From contig JAEYRX010000043.1 of assembly GCA_023435225.1 (NCBI GenBank), positions 1-64,000 of the forward strand: a stretch of 64,000 nucleotides of DNA, given 5' to 3'. This DNA comes from Bacillota bacterium (GTDB taxonomy: Bacteria > Bacillota > UBA4882 > UBA8346). The stretch's first letter is position 1, and every line of letters begins with the position of its first letter. Position numbers and translations under genes: made by a program. Positions 24,726 to 33,822 of the stretch are shown here, one piece after another. Below the pieces are notes generated by a model that was not told where the DNA came from, did not search any database, and worked only from the letters and a program-made list of their open reading frames with translations.

Positions 24726-25709
24726 ATGGTTAATCCAATCCCATACCATTCTTTGCTTTACCAAATGATCCAAATTCGCCATACCCAAGAGAAGATTGCG
24801 ACATTATACGCTGAGCAAGAAATGCGTTGCCCGGTTCATTTATGTATTGGGCAGGAAGCAGTTCCGGTAGGTATTTGCGGCGCTTTAAACTCCTCCGATT
24901 ACGCTTTTAGCTGTCATCGTTCACACGGGCATTATCTGGCAAAAGGCGGTAGTTTGCAGCAACTCCTCGCTGAACTTTACGGTAAACGTACCGGATGTTG
25001 CCACGGCAGAGGAGGTTCGATGCATTTAGTCGATATTGAAGCCGGTTTTATGGGATCAACTTCCATTATTGCCGGTACGATACCTGTGGCCGTCGGCTCC
25101 GCTCTGAGCGCAAAAATTCAAAATCAACATAAAGTCGCGGTCGCTTTTTTTGGAGATGCGGCGGTTGAAGAAGGATTATTTCACGAGAGCGTCAACTTCG
25201 CCACAGTCCATAAACTTCCGGTAATTTTTGTCTGTGAGAATAATCTTTACTCGGTGTATGCGCATATTAGGCGCAGACAGCCAAACCGGGAAATTTTTTC
25301 GATGGTTGCCGGGCATGGTATTCGAAGTGTTCACTGTGATGGCAATGACGTATTAGCAGTATTAAACGAAGCTTTAACGGCGGTGGAGCGCGCACGTTCG
25401 GGTGAAGGTCCTACTTTTATTGAATGTGGTACTTATCGCTGGTTAGAGCATTGTGGCCCGGGCAATGATAACGCATTAGGATACCGCGATTTAAACGAAT
25501 ATGAATCTTGGATTGCGCATTGCCCAATCCAAAAATTGCAAAAGAATCTGATCGATAATAACTTAGTTACTTCCGCTGAATTAGATACAATGATCCAAGC
25601 GATTGATAATGAAATAAATCAAGCGGTTAAATTTGCCAAAGAATCTCCTTTTCCCGAACCCGGTGAATTAATGCAACATCTTTATTTTGAGAAGGAGTCA
25701 AATCGATGA
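24726..25709 (+). CDS. TPP-dependent dehydrogenase E1 alpha subunit, orphan
   Basis: This protein of about 327 residues is like the alpha subunit of pyruvate/acetoin dehydrogenases: QIRHTQEKIATLY, HRSHGHYLAKGG, GRGGSMHLVD, and the TPP motif starting GDAAVEEG and ending CENN. No E2 or E3 gene is nearby, so it does not look like a full dehydrogenase complex. With its beta partner it may act as a stand-alone aldehyde-transferring or decarboxylating enzyme in sugar synthesis. ATG at 24726 follows AAGAGGA. It overlaps the beta gene by four bases (ATGA). Confidence 0.82.
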   Translation: MVNPIPYHSLLYQMIQIRHTQEKIATLYAEQEMRCPVHLCIGQEAVPVGICGALNSSDYAFSCHRSHGHYLAKGGSLQQLLAELYGKRTGCCHGRGGSMHLVDIEAGFMGSTSIIAGTIPVAVGSALSAKIQNQHKVAVAFFGDAAVEEGLFHESVNFATVHKLPVIFVCENNLYSVYAHIRRRQPNREIFSMVAGHGIRSVHCDGNDVLAVLNEALTAVERARSGEGPTFIECGTYRWLEHCGPGNDNALGYRDLNEYESWIAHCPIQKLQKNLIDNNLVTSAELDTMIQAIDNEINQAVKFAKESPFPEPGELMQHLYFEKESNR

Positions 25710-26776
25710 CCGAACGGATGTTAACCGGCGGGCAAGCTGTTCGTGAAGCTTTGGATCAGGCAATGGAAAAAGATGAAACAGTTTTTTTGATGGGATTAGG
25801 CGTGGATGATCCCAAAGGAATTTTTGGGACCACTGCCGGGCTCGCTCAAAAATATGGTCCCCGGCGAGTATTGGAGCCGCCGGTAGCCGAAAATTCAATG
25901 ACAGGAATTGCGATCGGCGCGGCGATCACCGGTATGCGACCGGTTTTAGTTCATCAACGAATTGATTTTGCTATACTCTCAATGGACCAAATTATTAATA
26001 ATGCAGCTAAATGGCATTATATGTTTGGAGGAGCGACTAAAGTACCTTTGACGATTCGAATGATTATCGGCCGGGGATGGGGACAAGGTCCACAACATTC
26101 TCAAAGTTTACAAGCTATATTTATGCATATTCCGGGCTTAAAAGTAGTAATGCCCTTTAATCCTTATGATACCAAAGGTTTATTGATGGCCAGCATTGCC
26201 GATGATAATCCGGTTATTTTTATAGAACACCGTTGGTTACAAAATATTCAAGGTCCGGTTCCTGATGAACCTTATCAGATTCCATTGGGGAAGGCGAAAA
26301 CTGTCCGTAAAGGTAAGGATCTTACTATTGTGACGATTTCACATATGGTATTGGAATCATTAAAAGCCGCTGATGTTTTAGAAAAGATTGGAATTTCGGT
26401 TGAAGTCGTTGATTTAAGAACTATTAAGCCGTTAGATATTGAACATATCTTAAAATCAGTAAAAAAAACCGGGCGACTAATAGCAGTAGACACTGGATAT
26501 TTGACTGGGGGTTTAGCCTCGGAGATTTGCGCTTTAGTTAGCGAAAACAGTTTTTATGATTTAAAAGCTCCAGTACGCCGGATAACTCTGCCGGATTATC
26601 CGGCCCCTACTTCACAAGCTTTGATTCAATATTATTACCCTACGGCAACTAGTATTGTTGATGCTGTGTTGGAAGTTATGAGACTAGACATTACTCCTAA
26701 ACAGAGAGAGCTTTTACGAATTAAAAGTAATTTACCATGTGATGTTCCAGATAGTTCCTTTAAGGGACCTTTTTAA
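25706..26776 (+). CDS. TPP-dependent dehydrogenase E1 beta subunit, orphan
   Basis: This 356-residue transketolase-like beta subunit has GQAVREALDQAMEKDETVFL, PVAENSMTGIAIGAAITGMR and the C-terminal transketolase domain VEVVDLRTIKPLDIEHILK with TGGLASEICALV. The alpha gene overlaps it, so the two are made in equal amounts. There is no lipoyl-domain protein in the window. That, and the place between paired radical SAM genes and an SGNH-type gene, argues for a biosynthetic role different from central metabolism. Confidence 0.82.
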   Translation: MTERMLTGGQAVREALDQAMEKDETVFLMGLGVDDPKGIFGTTAGLAQKYGPRRVLEPPVAENSMTGIAIGAAITGMRPVLVHQRIDFAILSMDQIINNAAKWHYMFGGATKVPLTIRMIIGRGWGQGPQHSQSLQAIFMHIPGLKVVMPFNPYDTKGLLMASIADDNPVIFIEHRWLQNIQGPVPDEPYQIPLGKAKTVRKGKDLTIVTISHMVLESLKAADVLEKIGISVEVVDLRTIKPLDIEHILKSVKKTGRLIAVDTGYLTGGLASEICALVSENSFYDLKAPVRRITLPDYPAPTSQALIQYYYPTATSIVDAVLEVMRLDITPKQRELLRIKSNLPCDVPDSSFKGPF

Positions 26777-26983
26777 ATGTTTCACTTTGTTTTGATAAGT
26801 AATATATTGATTTAAAGGTCAAGATTAATTACAAATTAAGTATGTTAAATTATTGTCGATACTGGAAGTGAAATCATCAAAGAAATAAACTTTTCTTCTT
26901 TAAATCCTTTACTAACTAGGAAATGGCTTTTACAATTACAAGAGGATAAAATTTCCGGTCTCCGGATTAAACCGAATATTTTA

Positions 26984-27799
26984 TTGAATCGAAAGGTTTT
27001 GGGATTTAGCTTTAACAGCAATAATCTCGGCCTAAGAGGTCCTTCAAATTGTAATGGGAAGGGTGTAATATTTGGAACTTCTTTTGCAATGGGCTTTACG
27101 GTGGATATCGGATTAAACTGGTATGACTATTATGGAGACTTTAAAGATAATTGGTTGAATTTAGGTCTACCGGTAGGCTCATTTCAGACAGAAAAATTAT
27201 TCAATTATTATTACAATGGTGATGCAACAATTGCAATAATATTATACTTTCCTAATTTTTGGGAATTAACTCTAGATTTTTTTAATTGGTCAAAAACCAA
27301 GGAATCGATTTTTACTTTTTTTAAATGGGATACTGATTGGACGACTTGTTTTTTTAGGTATTTAATAAGGAAAAATAAGTTGCATCAACATTTACAAAAT
27401 AACACGGCAATTTTATATAATTTCAATGGGGTAATATATCATATTAATTGTAAATATGGGTTGTTTGATTTTTTAAATAATAAAGCTATTATTAACGAAA
27501 CAATTAAGTGTTGGGGAAGGATGCTGAATAATTTTAAGTATTCAATATTTATTAGGGTTCCTCTTAAACAGGAACTACTTCCAAAAAGTTTTGAGAATAA
27601 TATATTAAGGTCAACCATTGAGTCCTATGATATTGGCTGGAACGTAATTAGAACAAATATAAAAACTAATTCCATAATACAGTTTGAAGAAATAAATGAT
27701 TTTAACTTAGGTGATTATTATCCTTGGGATATTCATTGGAATGAAGATGGTAATAGGAAATTTGCAAAGTATATTTCTCAATTTTTGATTCAGTTTTAA
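26984..27799 (+). CDS. SGNH-hydrolase-like protein, 5' end uncertain
   Basis: The protein shows an SGNH nucleophile block, VIFGTSFAMGFTVDIGLNW, and a C-terminal D-x-H block in PWDIHWNEDGNRKFAKYI, as in DltD/AlgX-like esterases and acyltransferases. The given TTG start is only the first possible one. Protein-like sequence continues upstream in the same frame to about 26849 (SLNPLLTRKWLLQLQ...), where a stop codon precedes it. An ATG at 26842 is one base out of frame. The gene may therefore carry a 5' single-base deletion, or the sequence has an error there. It is AT-rich compared with the gene before it. Confidence 0.6.
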   Translation: MNRKVLGFSFNSNNLGLRGPSNCNGKGVIFGTSFAMGFTVDIGLNWYDYYGDFKDNWLNLGLPVGSFQTEKLFNYYYNGDATIAIILYFPNFWELTLDFFNWSKTKESIFTFFKWDTDWTTCFFRYLIRKNKLHQHLQNNTAILYNFNGVIYHINCKYGLFDFLNNKAIINETIKCWGRMLNNFKYSIFIRVPLKQELLPKSFENNILRSTIESYDIGWNVIRTNIKTNSIIQFEEINDFNLGDYYPWDIHWNEDGNRKFAKYISQFLIQF

Positions 27800-27885
27800 T
27801 GGCGGAAAACTGAAAGCTATCGTATTTACTTTATGATAAATAAGCAGAGAAAAATTAGTTTTATAAAGATAAATAGGTAATCTGT

Positions 27886-27990
27886 TTGGATAAAATAGAG
27901 ATATTTTCTGATGTTAATGCGATTATAGTAACACCGATATATGATTTTTGTTATATTAGACATAATTTAAGTATTTTGGTGAAAAAATAA
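27886..27990 (+). pseudogene. relic of the island's Rossmann-like module
   Basis: A 34-codon open stretch reads FSDVNAIIVTPIYDFCYIRH, which closely matches the end of the Rossmann module in the gene at 32425 (EVIVVTPVYDFYDIKHN). No start or ribosome site precedes it and it stops early, so it is a leftover of a lost gene. The rest of 27800-28073 is AT-rich and without genes. Confidence 0.6.
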
Positions 27991-28073
27991 TATTTCTGAA
28001 AGATGCTATTTTAGAAAATTGAATCGATTATTTATGACAATATAAAGTTTGGTTTTTGAGGAGGGTTATAGTT

Positions 28074-29948
28074 TTGAACTTTTTGATAGTATCACCGCAA
28101 TTTACTCCCAGAAAAGATGATTATTATGAATTGCCAATAGGTATTATGTATGTTTCAGCAAGTTTAAAACAAGCCGGATACAATGTCTATTGTTTTAATT
28201 TGCAAAATTATTCCGAGTGTTTTCAAAGTGTGCTAAAAGAATATATCCTCAAAAAAAGGATCGATGTTTTATGCATAGGTGGTATAACAGCTCACTATAG
28301 GCAAATTAAAGAAGTGTTAGTATTGGCTAAAGAAATAAAACCGGATATTATAACCATAGTTGGTGGCGGCTTGATAAGCAGTGAACCGGAGCTGATGCTG
28401 GATGTTTTAAAGTTTGACTTTGGTGTTATTGGAGAAGGAGAAAAAACTATTGTTGAATTGGCAGAGGCTATAACACAAAAAATCGAAAGTAAAAGATATC
28501 GCGATATTGATGGAATAATATACCGGGAAGATGGTAATATAGTAATTACTTCACCGAGAAAGGCTATTGAAAACATTGATGATATTCCTTGGCCGGATCG
28601 GGAAGGTTTCGGAATTGACGAGTATTTAGGCTTACAAAGACCGTCGGATATATACTTGCGTAGTATAGTTGATAATCCTCGAGCTTTATCTATTACAGCG
28701 AGCCGTTCCTGCCCCTTTAACTGTACATTTTGTTACCATCCATTAGGAAAAAAATACCGTCAGCGTTCTCTGGATGCTATTTTTAAAGAAATTGATTATT
28801 TATTGAATAGGTATAAGATTAATATATTATCCATAGTTGATGAGTTGTTGGCTAATGATGTGGATAGGCTTCAAGAATTTTGTAAACGAATTAAACCTTA
28901 TAACCTTTTTTGGACGGCTCAACTTCGAGTTGATAAAGTTGACGAAAATGCACTTCAGATGATGAAACAAAGTGGATGTTTCTGTATCAGCTATGGATTG
29001 GAAAGTGCTAATAATCATGTTCTAAAGAGTTTGAAAAAACATATAACCGTAGAACAAATAAATATGGCACTTGAGTTAACCAATAAAGCAGGGATATGTG
29101 TTCAAGGAAATATGATTATTGGTGATGTCGAGGATACATGGGAAACCGCCATGCAATCATTGCAATGGGCTATAGACCATAAACCGTTTAATATAAACGT
29201 GGGTCCAATTATTTTATACCCTGGCAGTAAGTTGTATGCTGAGGCGTTACTTAGGGGGAAAATTAAAAATAAACTACAGTATATTGAAGCAGGATGTCCG
29301 CTCGTAAATGTTACAAAAATGACTGAAGAAGAGTATTTTAAATTTTTTGAAAAGGTTTCAACTGATTATCAGTCAAAAATGATTATCCCTGCGATTCTCC
29401 AATTAGAAAAAAAAGGTAATGATTATTATAACAGGGAATTATATGCAATAGAGTTGAGATGTCCGTTTTGTGGAAATATTAATATCTATAATAATATGAG
29501 TACTCCAACGCCAACTGGTAACAGTACTTTTTTTTGTAAACATTGTTTTTATAGATATAAACTACCCTTTTATTTCGGTAATGATGTAACTTTTGAGGTT
29601 ATACAATATATTAATCTTATAATTGATAAATTAGGTGCTGACGCTAAAATAGCTTTATGGGGGGCAAGCAACAATACCCGAAAAATTATTTGTTATACAA
29701 AATTGTTACATTCTTCTTTAGTATGCATATTTGACAATGATATTCAAAAACATGGTTTGAATTTAGATGGTGTAAAAATTATTAATCTTCCCAAAGATCC
29801 TGCAGAAGTTAAAAAGATAGTCGATATTATTATTATTTCATCCAAGAATCACGAAATTAATATTTACTCTCAGATTTCTTATTTAAAGCAATTTGGAATT
29901 AAAATATCAGGCTTATATAATGAGTCAACCAAATTAGGATGTGATTAA
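28074..29948 (+). CDS. B12-binding-domain radical SAM protein with C-terminal Rossmann module
   Basis: About 624 residues. Residues 1-130 are a cobalamin-binding-like domain (LPIGIMYVSASLKQAGYNV, IVGGGLISSEPELML). Residues 190-420 form the radical SAM core with CPFNCTFC. A zinc-ribbon-like set (CPFCGN, CKHCF) lies near 470-500. Residues 520-620 carry a Rossmann-like module (IALWGASNNTRK, VDIIIISSKN) found in several island genes. Class B radical SAM enzymes often methylate unactivated carbons. The TTG start at 28074 follows GAGGAGGG; an upstream ATG/TTG overlaps that site. The Rossmann tail is not a usual partner of this family. Confidence 0.78.
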   Translation: MNFLIVSPQFTPRKDDYYELPIGIMYVSASLKQAGYNVYCFNLQNYSECFQSVLKEYILKKRIDVLCIGGITAHYRQIKEVLVLAKEIKPDIITIVGGGLISSEPELMLDVLKFDFGVIGEGEKTIVELAEAITQKIESKRYRDIDGIIYREDGNIVITSPRKAIENIDDIPWPDREGFGIDEYLGLQRPSDIYLRSIVDNPRALSITASRSCPFNCTFCYHPLGKKYRQRSLDAIFKEIDYLLNRYKINILSIVDELLANDVDRLQEFCKRIKPYNLFWTAQLRVDKVDENALQMMKQSGCFCISYGLESANNHVLKSLKKHITVEQINMALELTNKAGICVQGNMIIGDVEDTWETAMQSLQWAIDHKPFNINVGPIILYPGSKLYAEALLRGKIKNKLQYIEAGCPLVNVTKMTEEEYFKFFEKVSTDYQSKMIIPAILQLEKKGNDYYNRELYAIELRCPFCGNINIYNNMSTPTPTGNSTFFCKHCFYRYKLPFYFGNDVTFEVIQYINLIIDKLGADAKIALWGASNNTRKIICYTKLLHSSLVCIFDNDIQKHGLNLDGVKIINLPKDPAEVKKIVDIIIISSKNHEINIYSQISYLKQFGIKISGLYNESTKLGCD

Positions 29949-29950
29949 AT

Positions 29951-30934
29951 TTGAAATGTCTTGTTACCGGAGGATGTGGCTTTATTGGCTCACATTTAGT
30001 TGATAAGTTGATTGCAGAAGATCATGAAGTTATTGTAATCGACAATATGAGCACAGGAAGAATTAAAAACTTAGAGCATCAAAAGTTCTATGAAAAACTA
30101 AAAATTATTAAAGCAGATATAAATGATGGAGAAGCAATTGGCCATTTCTTTCATGGTGTTGATTGGGTTTTTCATCTTGCAGCTTTAGCAGATATCGTAC
30201 CATCCATACAATCCCCTGATAAGTATTTTCGGTCAAATGTTGATGGTACTTTTTCTATTTTGCAACACGCCCGGCAAGCAGGAGTTAAAAAATTTTTATA
30301 TACTGCTTCCGCTTCGTGTTACGGCATTCCGGATATTTATCCTACTCCAGAAGATGCTTATATACGTCCGGAGTATCCCTATGCTTTAACGAAAAATATT
30401 GGTGAACAATTAGTATTGCATTGGGGAAGAGTCTATAATTTTCCAGTGCTCTCCTTACGCTTATTTAATGTATACGGTCCCCGTTCTCGGACTTCTGGTA
30501 CTTATGGCGCAGTTTTTGGGGTTTTTTTAGCGCAAAAACTAGCCGGGAAACCATATACGGTTGTGGGTGACGGCACTCAGACTCGGGATTTTACGTTTGT
30601 AACCGATACGGTTGATGCATTTATCACAGCAGCAAAAAGTGATATTGTTAATGAGATTTTTAATGTCGGAAGTGGGAACACTTATTCAGTTAATCGGCTG
30701 GTGGAACTTTTAGGTGGTGAAGTTATTTATATTCCCAAACGCCCCGGGGAACCAGATTGCACTTTTGCTGAAACGACTAAAATTCGAGAAATGCTGGGGT
30801 GGAACGCAAAGGTCACTCTTGAAGCAGGGGTGCAAGAAATCCTGAAAAATATCGAATATTGGCGGGAAGCGCCAGTCTGGACTCCGGATACAATTGCCGA
30901 GGTCACCGAGGATTGGTTTAAATATTTAAAGTAA
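29951..30934 (+). CDS. NAD-dependent nucleotide-sugar epimerase/dehydratase
   Basis: This 327-residue extended SDR has the Rossmann loop TGGCGFIGSHLVDKL, and SASCYGIPD with YPYALTKNIGEQL holding the catalytic S...YxxxK. It ends with the sugar-binding region GDGTQTRDFTFVTDTVDAF. It resembles UDP-glucose 4-epimerase/WbpP-type enzymes; which sugar is acted on cannot be told. It starts with TTG three bases after the radical SAM gene stop codon. Confidence 0.82.
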   Translation: MKCLVTGGCGFIGSHLVDKLIAEDHEVIVIDNMSTGRIKNLEHQKFYEKLKIIKADINDGEAIGHFFHGVDWVFHLAALADIVPSIQSPDKYFRSNVDGTFSILQHARQAGVKKFLYTASASCYGIPDIYPTPEDAYIRPEYPYALTKNIGEQLVLHWGRVYNFPVLSLRLFNVYGPRSRTSGTYGAVFGVFLAQKLAGKPYTVVGDGTQTRDFTFVTDTVDAFITAAKSDIVNEIFNVGSGNTYSVNRLVELLGGEVIYIPKRPGEPDCTFAETTKIREMLGWNAKVTLEAGVQEILKNIEYWREAPVWTPDTIAEVTEDWFKYLK

Positions 30935-30957
30935 ATAGTGTAAGGCTGGTGAATTAT

Positions 30958-32268
30958 ATGAACGAAAATTTTGAATATATATATGAATTACTACATTCCT
31001 TTACAAATTTAAGCTTTTCTGCGTTATTATGTACTGATTTAAGCGGGATCAATCGAAAAATAAAAGAAAAGGTAGATAAAATCACTGTAATAACATTAAA
31101 AGTATATAGGATAGGTCATTTAGTTATGAACGGCGAAGATTATTTAAGATACTATGCATCATACTTTGAAAATAAAGATTCAAATAAGGAAATAGTGATT
31201 TTTCTTAATGATACACCTGAATACAATTATAAGATCTGTAATTATCAATTATATAATATGGTTAGCCGGGTAATTCCTATTATTGATAATATATCAATCA
31301 TTTATGGAATTAAGTTGTTGTCCTTAAATGATTCTGATCTATGGGAATTCAATGATCGGACCAAAAGTGCTTATGGGTATGGTTTTATTTTAAATGTCGA
31401 TACATTTAATTCAATGCCGCCTCAGTTGAAGTTTAATGCCGAAGAAGAAAAAAAGGGGCAAGAATTATTAAAACAGATGGGTATAAATGGGGAAAGTTCT
31501 CTTATCTGTTTTCATAACCGGGATGCTGCATACTCAATAACTAAAACTAAAGACGAAAGTTCCTTAGGGGCTCATCGTAACAATAATTTGGAAAACTATT
31601 ATTTGGCAATAAAGCAATTAGCGAATAGAGGATATTATTGCTTAAGAATGGGACAAGCCTTCGAAAAACCACTGGATTTTATCCATGAGAAAGTAATTGA
31701 TTATGCAGGTAAGTATAGAAGCGATTTCGGCGATATTTACCTTTCTGCCAAATGTAAGTTTTTTTTGGGAGGCTCAACAGGATTGACCAGTGTTCCCTGG
31801 ATTTTTAATGTCCCCACAATTTTTACCAATGCTTTACCTTCCGGTGCGGTTCCTTATTCCGAAAATTTGCTAAGTATTTATAAAAAGGTTTGGTACATTC
31901 CGGAAAAACGTTTTTTAAATCTTAGAGAATTACTTAACGGTAGAATACATGATTGGGGCTATCATATGAACTGGAAATCTAAACTTGGAATTGAATTTAT
32001 TCAAAATAGTCCAGAGGAGATATTGGACGTTGTTGAGGAGATGCTCTGCCGACTTGATCGAAAGTGGATCGATACGGAGGAAGACATTGAACTACAAAAT
32101 CGTTATTTAGCTTTTTTTTATGGAAATTTTAGAGATAATAGTGTGATTTATACTCATCTTAATGACTTTCTTGCAAGAAAAAAAAGACAATCAATGCCGC
32201 ATAGTTTTGTTGACACCTCAAGAGTTGGCGCCATGTTTTTAAGACAAAACAAATATCTGCTAGATTAA
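30958..32268 (+). CDS. TIGR04372-type glycosyltransferase
   Basis: About 436 residues. The C-terminal half carries the pattern I associate with this family: CFHNRDAAYS, HRNNNLENYYLAIKQLANRG, YCLRMGQ, IDYAGKYRSDFGDIYLSAKC and GGSTGLTSVPWIFNVPTIF. These proteins are GT-B-like and occur in surface-polysaccharide and flagellar glycan loci. The sugar and acceptor are unknown. The start is ATG 30958 or GTG 30949, after AAGGCTGG. Codon use is AT-rich. Confidence 0.7.
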   Translation: MNENFEYIYELLHSFTNLSFSALLCTDLSGINRKIKEKVDKITVITLKVYRIGHLVMNGEDYLRYYASYFENKDSNKEIVIFLNDTPEYNYKICNYQLYNMVSRVIPIIDNISIIYGIKLLSLNDSDLWEFNDRTKSAYGYGFILNVDTFNSMPPQLKFNAEEEKKGQELLKQMGINGESSLICFHNRDAAYSITKTKDESSLGAHRNNNLENYYLAIKQLANRGYYCLRMGQAFEKPLDFIHEKVIDYAGKYRSDFGDIYLSAKCKFFLGGSTGLTSVPWIFNVPTIFTNALPSGAVPYSENLLSIYKKVWYIPEKRFLNLRELLNGRIHDWGYHMNWKSKLGIEFIQNSPEEILDVVEEMLCRLDRKWIDTEEDIELQNRYLAFFYGNFRDNSVIYTHLNDFLARKKRQSMPHSFVDTSRVGAMFLRQNKYLLD

Positions 32269-32345
32269 AAAAATAATTTAATTAAAGTTACGGTCAAAAA
32301 ATAAGATTGGACCATAGAAAAAGATGATGATACACAGGTAAGATG

Positions 32346-32441
32346 CTACCATATCTATACATTGATATTGCCAGGAATGCCCGACGGTTAGGTGAAGACT
32401 TAGATATCTGGGGAGATGGGGAAAATGTCAGCTCAAAATGA
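32346..32441 (+). pseudogene. relic of a nucleotide-sugar epimerase C-terminus
   Basis: A short open stretch reads PYLYIDIARNARRLG followed by EDLDIWGDGEN, the segment that in epimerases comes just before the TRDF(V/T)YV motif. It stops in the start region of the next gene. No flanking epimerase sequence is left. The match is short, so the call is tentative. Confidence 0.4.
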
Positions 32442-33717
32442 TGATTCAAATTTAAAACGGATACTTCTTGTTTTTACTCATAATATATATAACGATCAGA
32501 CTTTTAATGAAATTATCGATGGATTTAAAAAAAATGAATATATTATTCATAATTATGAAATTGAAAATGAACTTTTTGAGTATCAGCAGTTAAAAGAAGT
32601 AATTACGGATATTAATATTAACTATCAAGGTTTAATTGAAGAGGTCGTCGTTATTTCAAATGTTCGAGAGTTGCTTTTATTATGGTACCGTATTTATAAT
32701 TCAATAGTTGATAACTTTATTTATTATCTTGACGATAAAGAGCCACTCCGGCTAAAAAATATAATAAATGATGATATATTAATGACATTATCTAGATTAC
32801 ATAATATCAGTGAAGCTGAAGTTGAAGGGAAAATCTATATAAACTTAAAGTTTGATAATTCCTTGAAGATAGCCGATTTAATTTTTTACGAATCAAATTT
32901 TGAATATTTTACCAACCTAAAGTATTTTGATTATCAGAGAAGTTCAAAATCTGCTCTATGCAGAATAAATAATTACATATATAAGGGTTCAGAGGTTTCT
33001 TTTTTGGAGCATATAAAAGAGGAAAGTGAGAGGGTTATAGTTATATCGTTAGATTTGCAATCCCCGAAATCCTTTGATGAAAAGAGGTTTATGGATTTAT
33101 TAAGTAGCGATCCGGAGTTTTTGGTCTTCTATATGTGTTATTTATACCGGAATCAGACTCTGAATCATGCATATGACATTTGTAAAAATATGTTATCTTA
33201 TATAGTTGATAATACATCGGCTATAGTATTATATAATCTCATTAGTTTATTTTTTAAGGCTATTGAAAATAATGAGATTAGTTTTATTCAAAAAGGTCAA
33301 TTCATATCTTGGGTTATGTTCTTAAAAACTAGGATTAACCCTTTTAAACTATATTATGAGCTTTTAAATAGATGGGTTTGGGTGATTAATCAAAAAAAAA
33401 CGTTAGCTGAATATTTTATTAAAAACTCAATTAAAAATATAGCCATCTATGGTCTTGGGGAGTTAGGAAAAAGAGTATACGAAGAACTGGTTAAAACAGA
33501 TATTAATATTATTTGTTTTATAGATAAAAAAGCAGAACATATTAAATTATATCAAGGTAAACAGGTGATATGGTTAGATAGAAAAGACATTTTAACAGGT
33601 ATTGAGGTCATTGTAGTAACTCCGGTTTATGATTTTTATGATATAAAGCATAATATAGAAGAGTCACTAAACAATATTCAAATAATATCACTGAAAGAAG
33701 TTGTTTTTGAAACTTAA
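32425..33717 (+). CDS. unknown protein with C-terminal Rossmann-like module
   Basis: About 430 residues. The N-terminal 320 residues are not recognised. They start like a GT-B/Rossmann strand (LKRILLVFTHNIYNDQTF) and contain helical stretches around residues 240-320. Residues 335-430 are the island's shared module: IAIYGLGELGKRVYEELV, then CFIDKKAEH and VIVVTPVYDFYD. It is isoleucine- and asparagine-rich and very AT-rich. By context it may be a glycosyltransferase or sugar-modifying protein, but that is only inferred from the neighbours. Confidence 0.6.
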   Translation: MSAQNDDSNLKRILLVFTHNIYNDQTFNEIIDGFKKNEYIIHNYEIENELFEYQQLKEVITDININYQGLIEEVVVISNVRELLLLWYRIYNSIVDNFIYYLDDKEPLRLKNIINDDILMTLSRLHNISEAEVEGKIYINLKFDNSLKIADLIFYESNFEYFTNLKYFDYQRSSKSALCRINNYIYKGSEVSFLEHIKEESERVIVISLDLQSPKSFDEKRFMDLLSSDPEFLVFYMCYLYRNQTLNHAYDICKNMLSYIVDNTSAIVLYNLISLFFKAIENNEISFIQKGQFISWVMFLKTRINPFKLYYELLNRWVWVINQKKTLAEYFIKNSIKNIAIYGLGELGKRVYEELVKTDINIICFIDKKAEHIKLYQGKQVIWLDRKDILTGIEVIVVTPVYDFYDIKHNIEESLNNIQIISLKEVVFET

Positions 33718-33822
33718 TTTCTGTTTATTATCACTATACTTATTTAATCCATATTTATGATAATCCATTACTTAATATGTAAATTATTAACAGTTAATGG
33801 AATAAATTTAAAGGAAATTATC

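Noticed and set aside
24726..26776. Pyruvate dehydrogenase of central metabolism
   Set aside because: Only E1 alpha and beta are present; E2/E3 are missing and the neighbours are sugar genes.
27914..27940. Sigma-28-like site TTAA-N15-ACCGATAT before the B12 radical SAM gene
   Set aside because: It lies within the relic coding sequence and the -35 box deviates; may be chance in AT-rich DNA.
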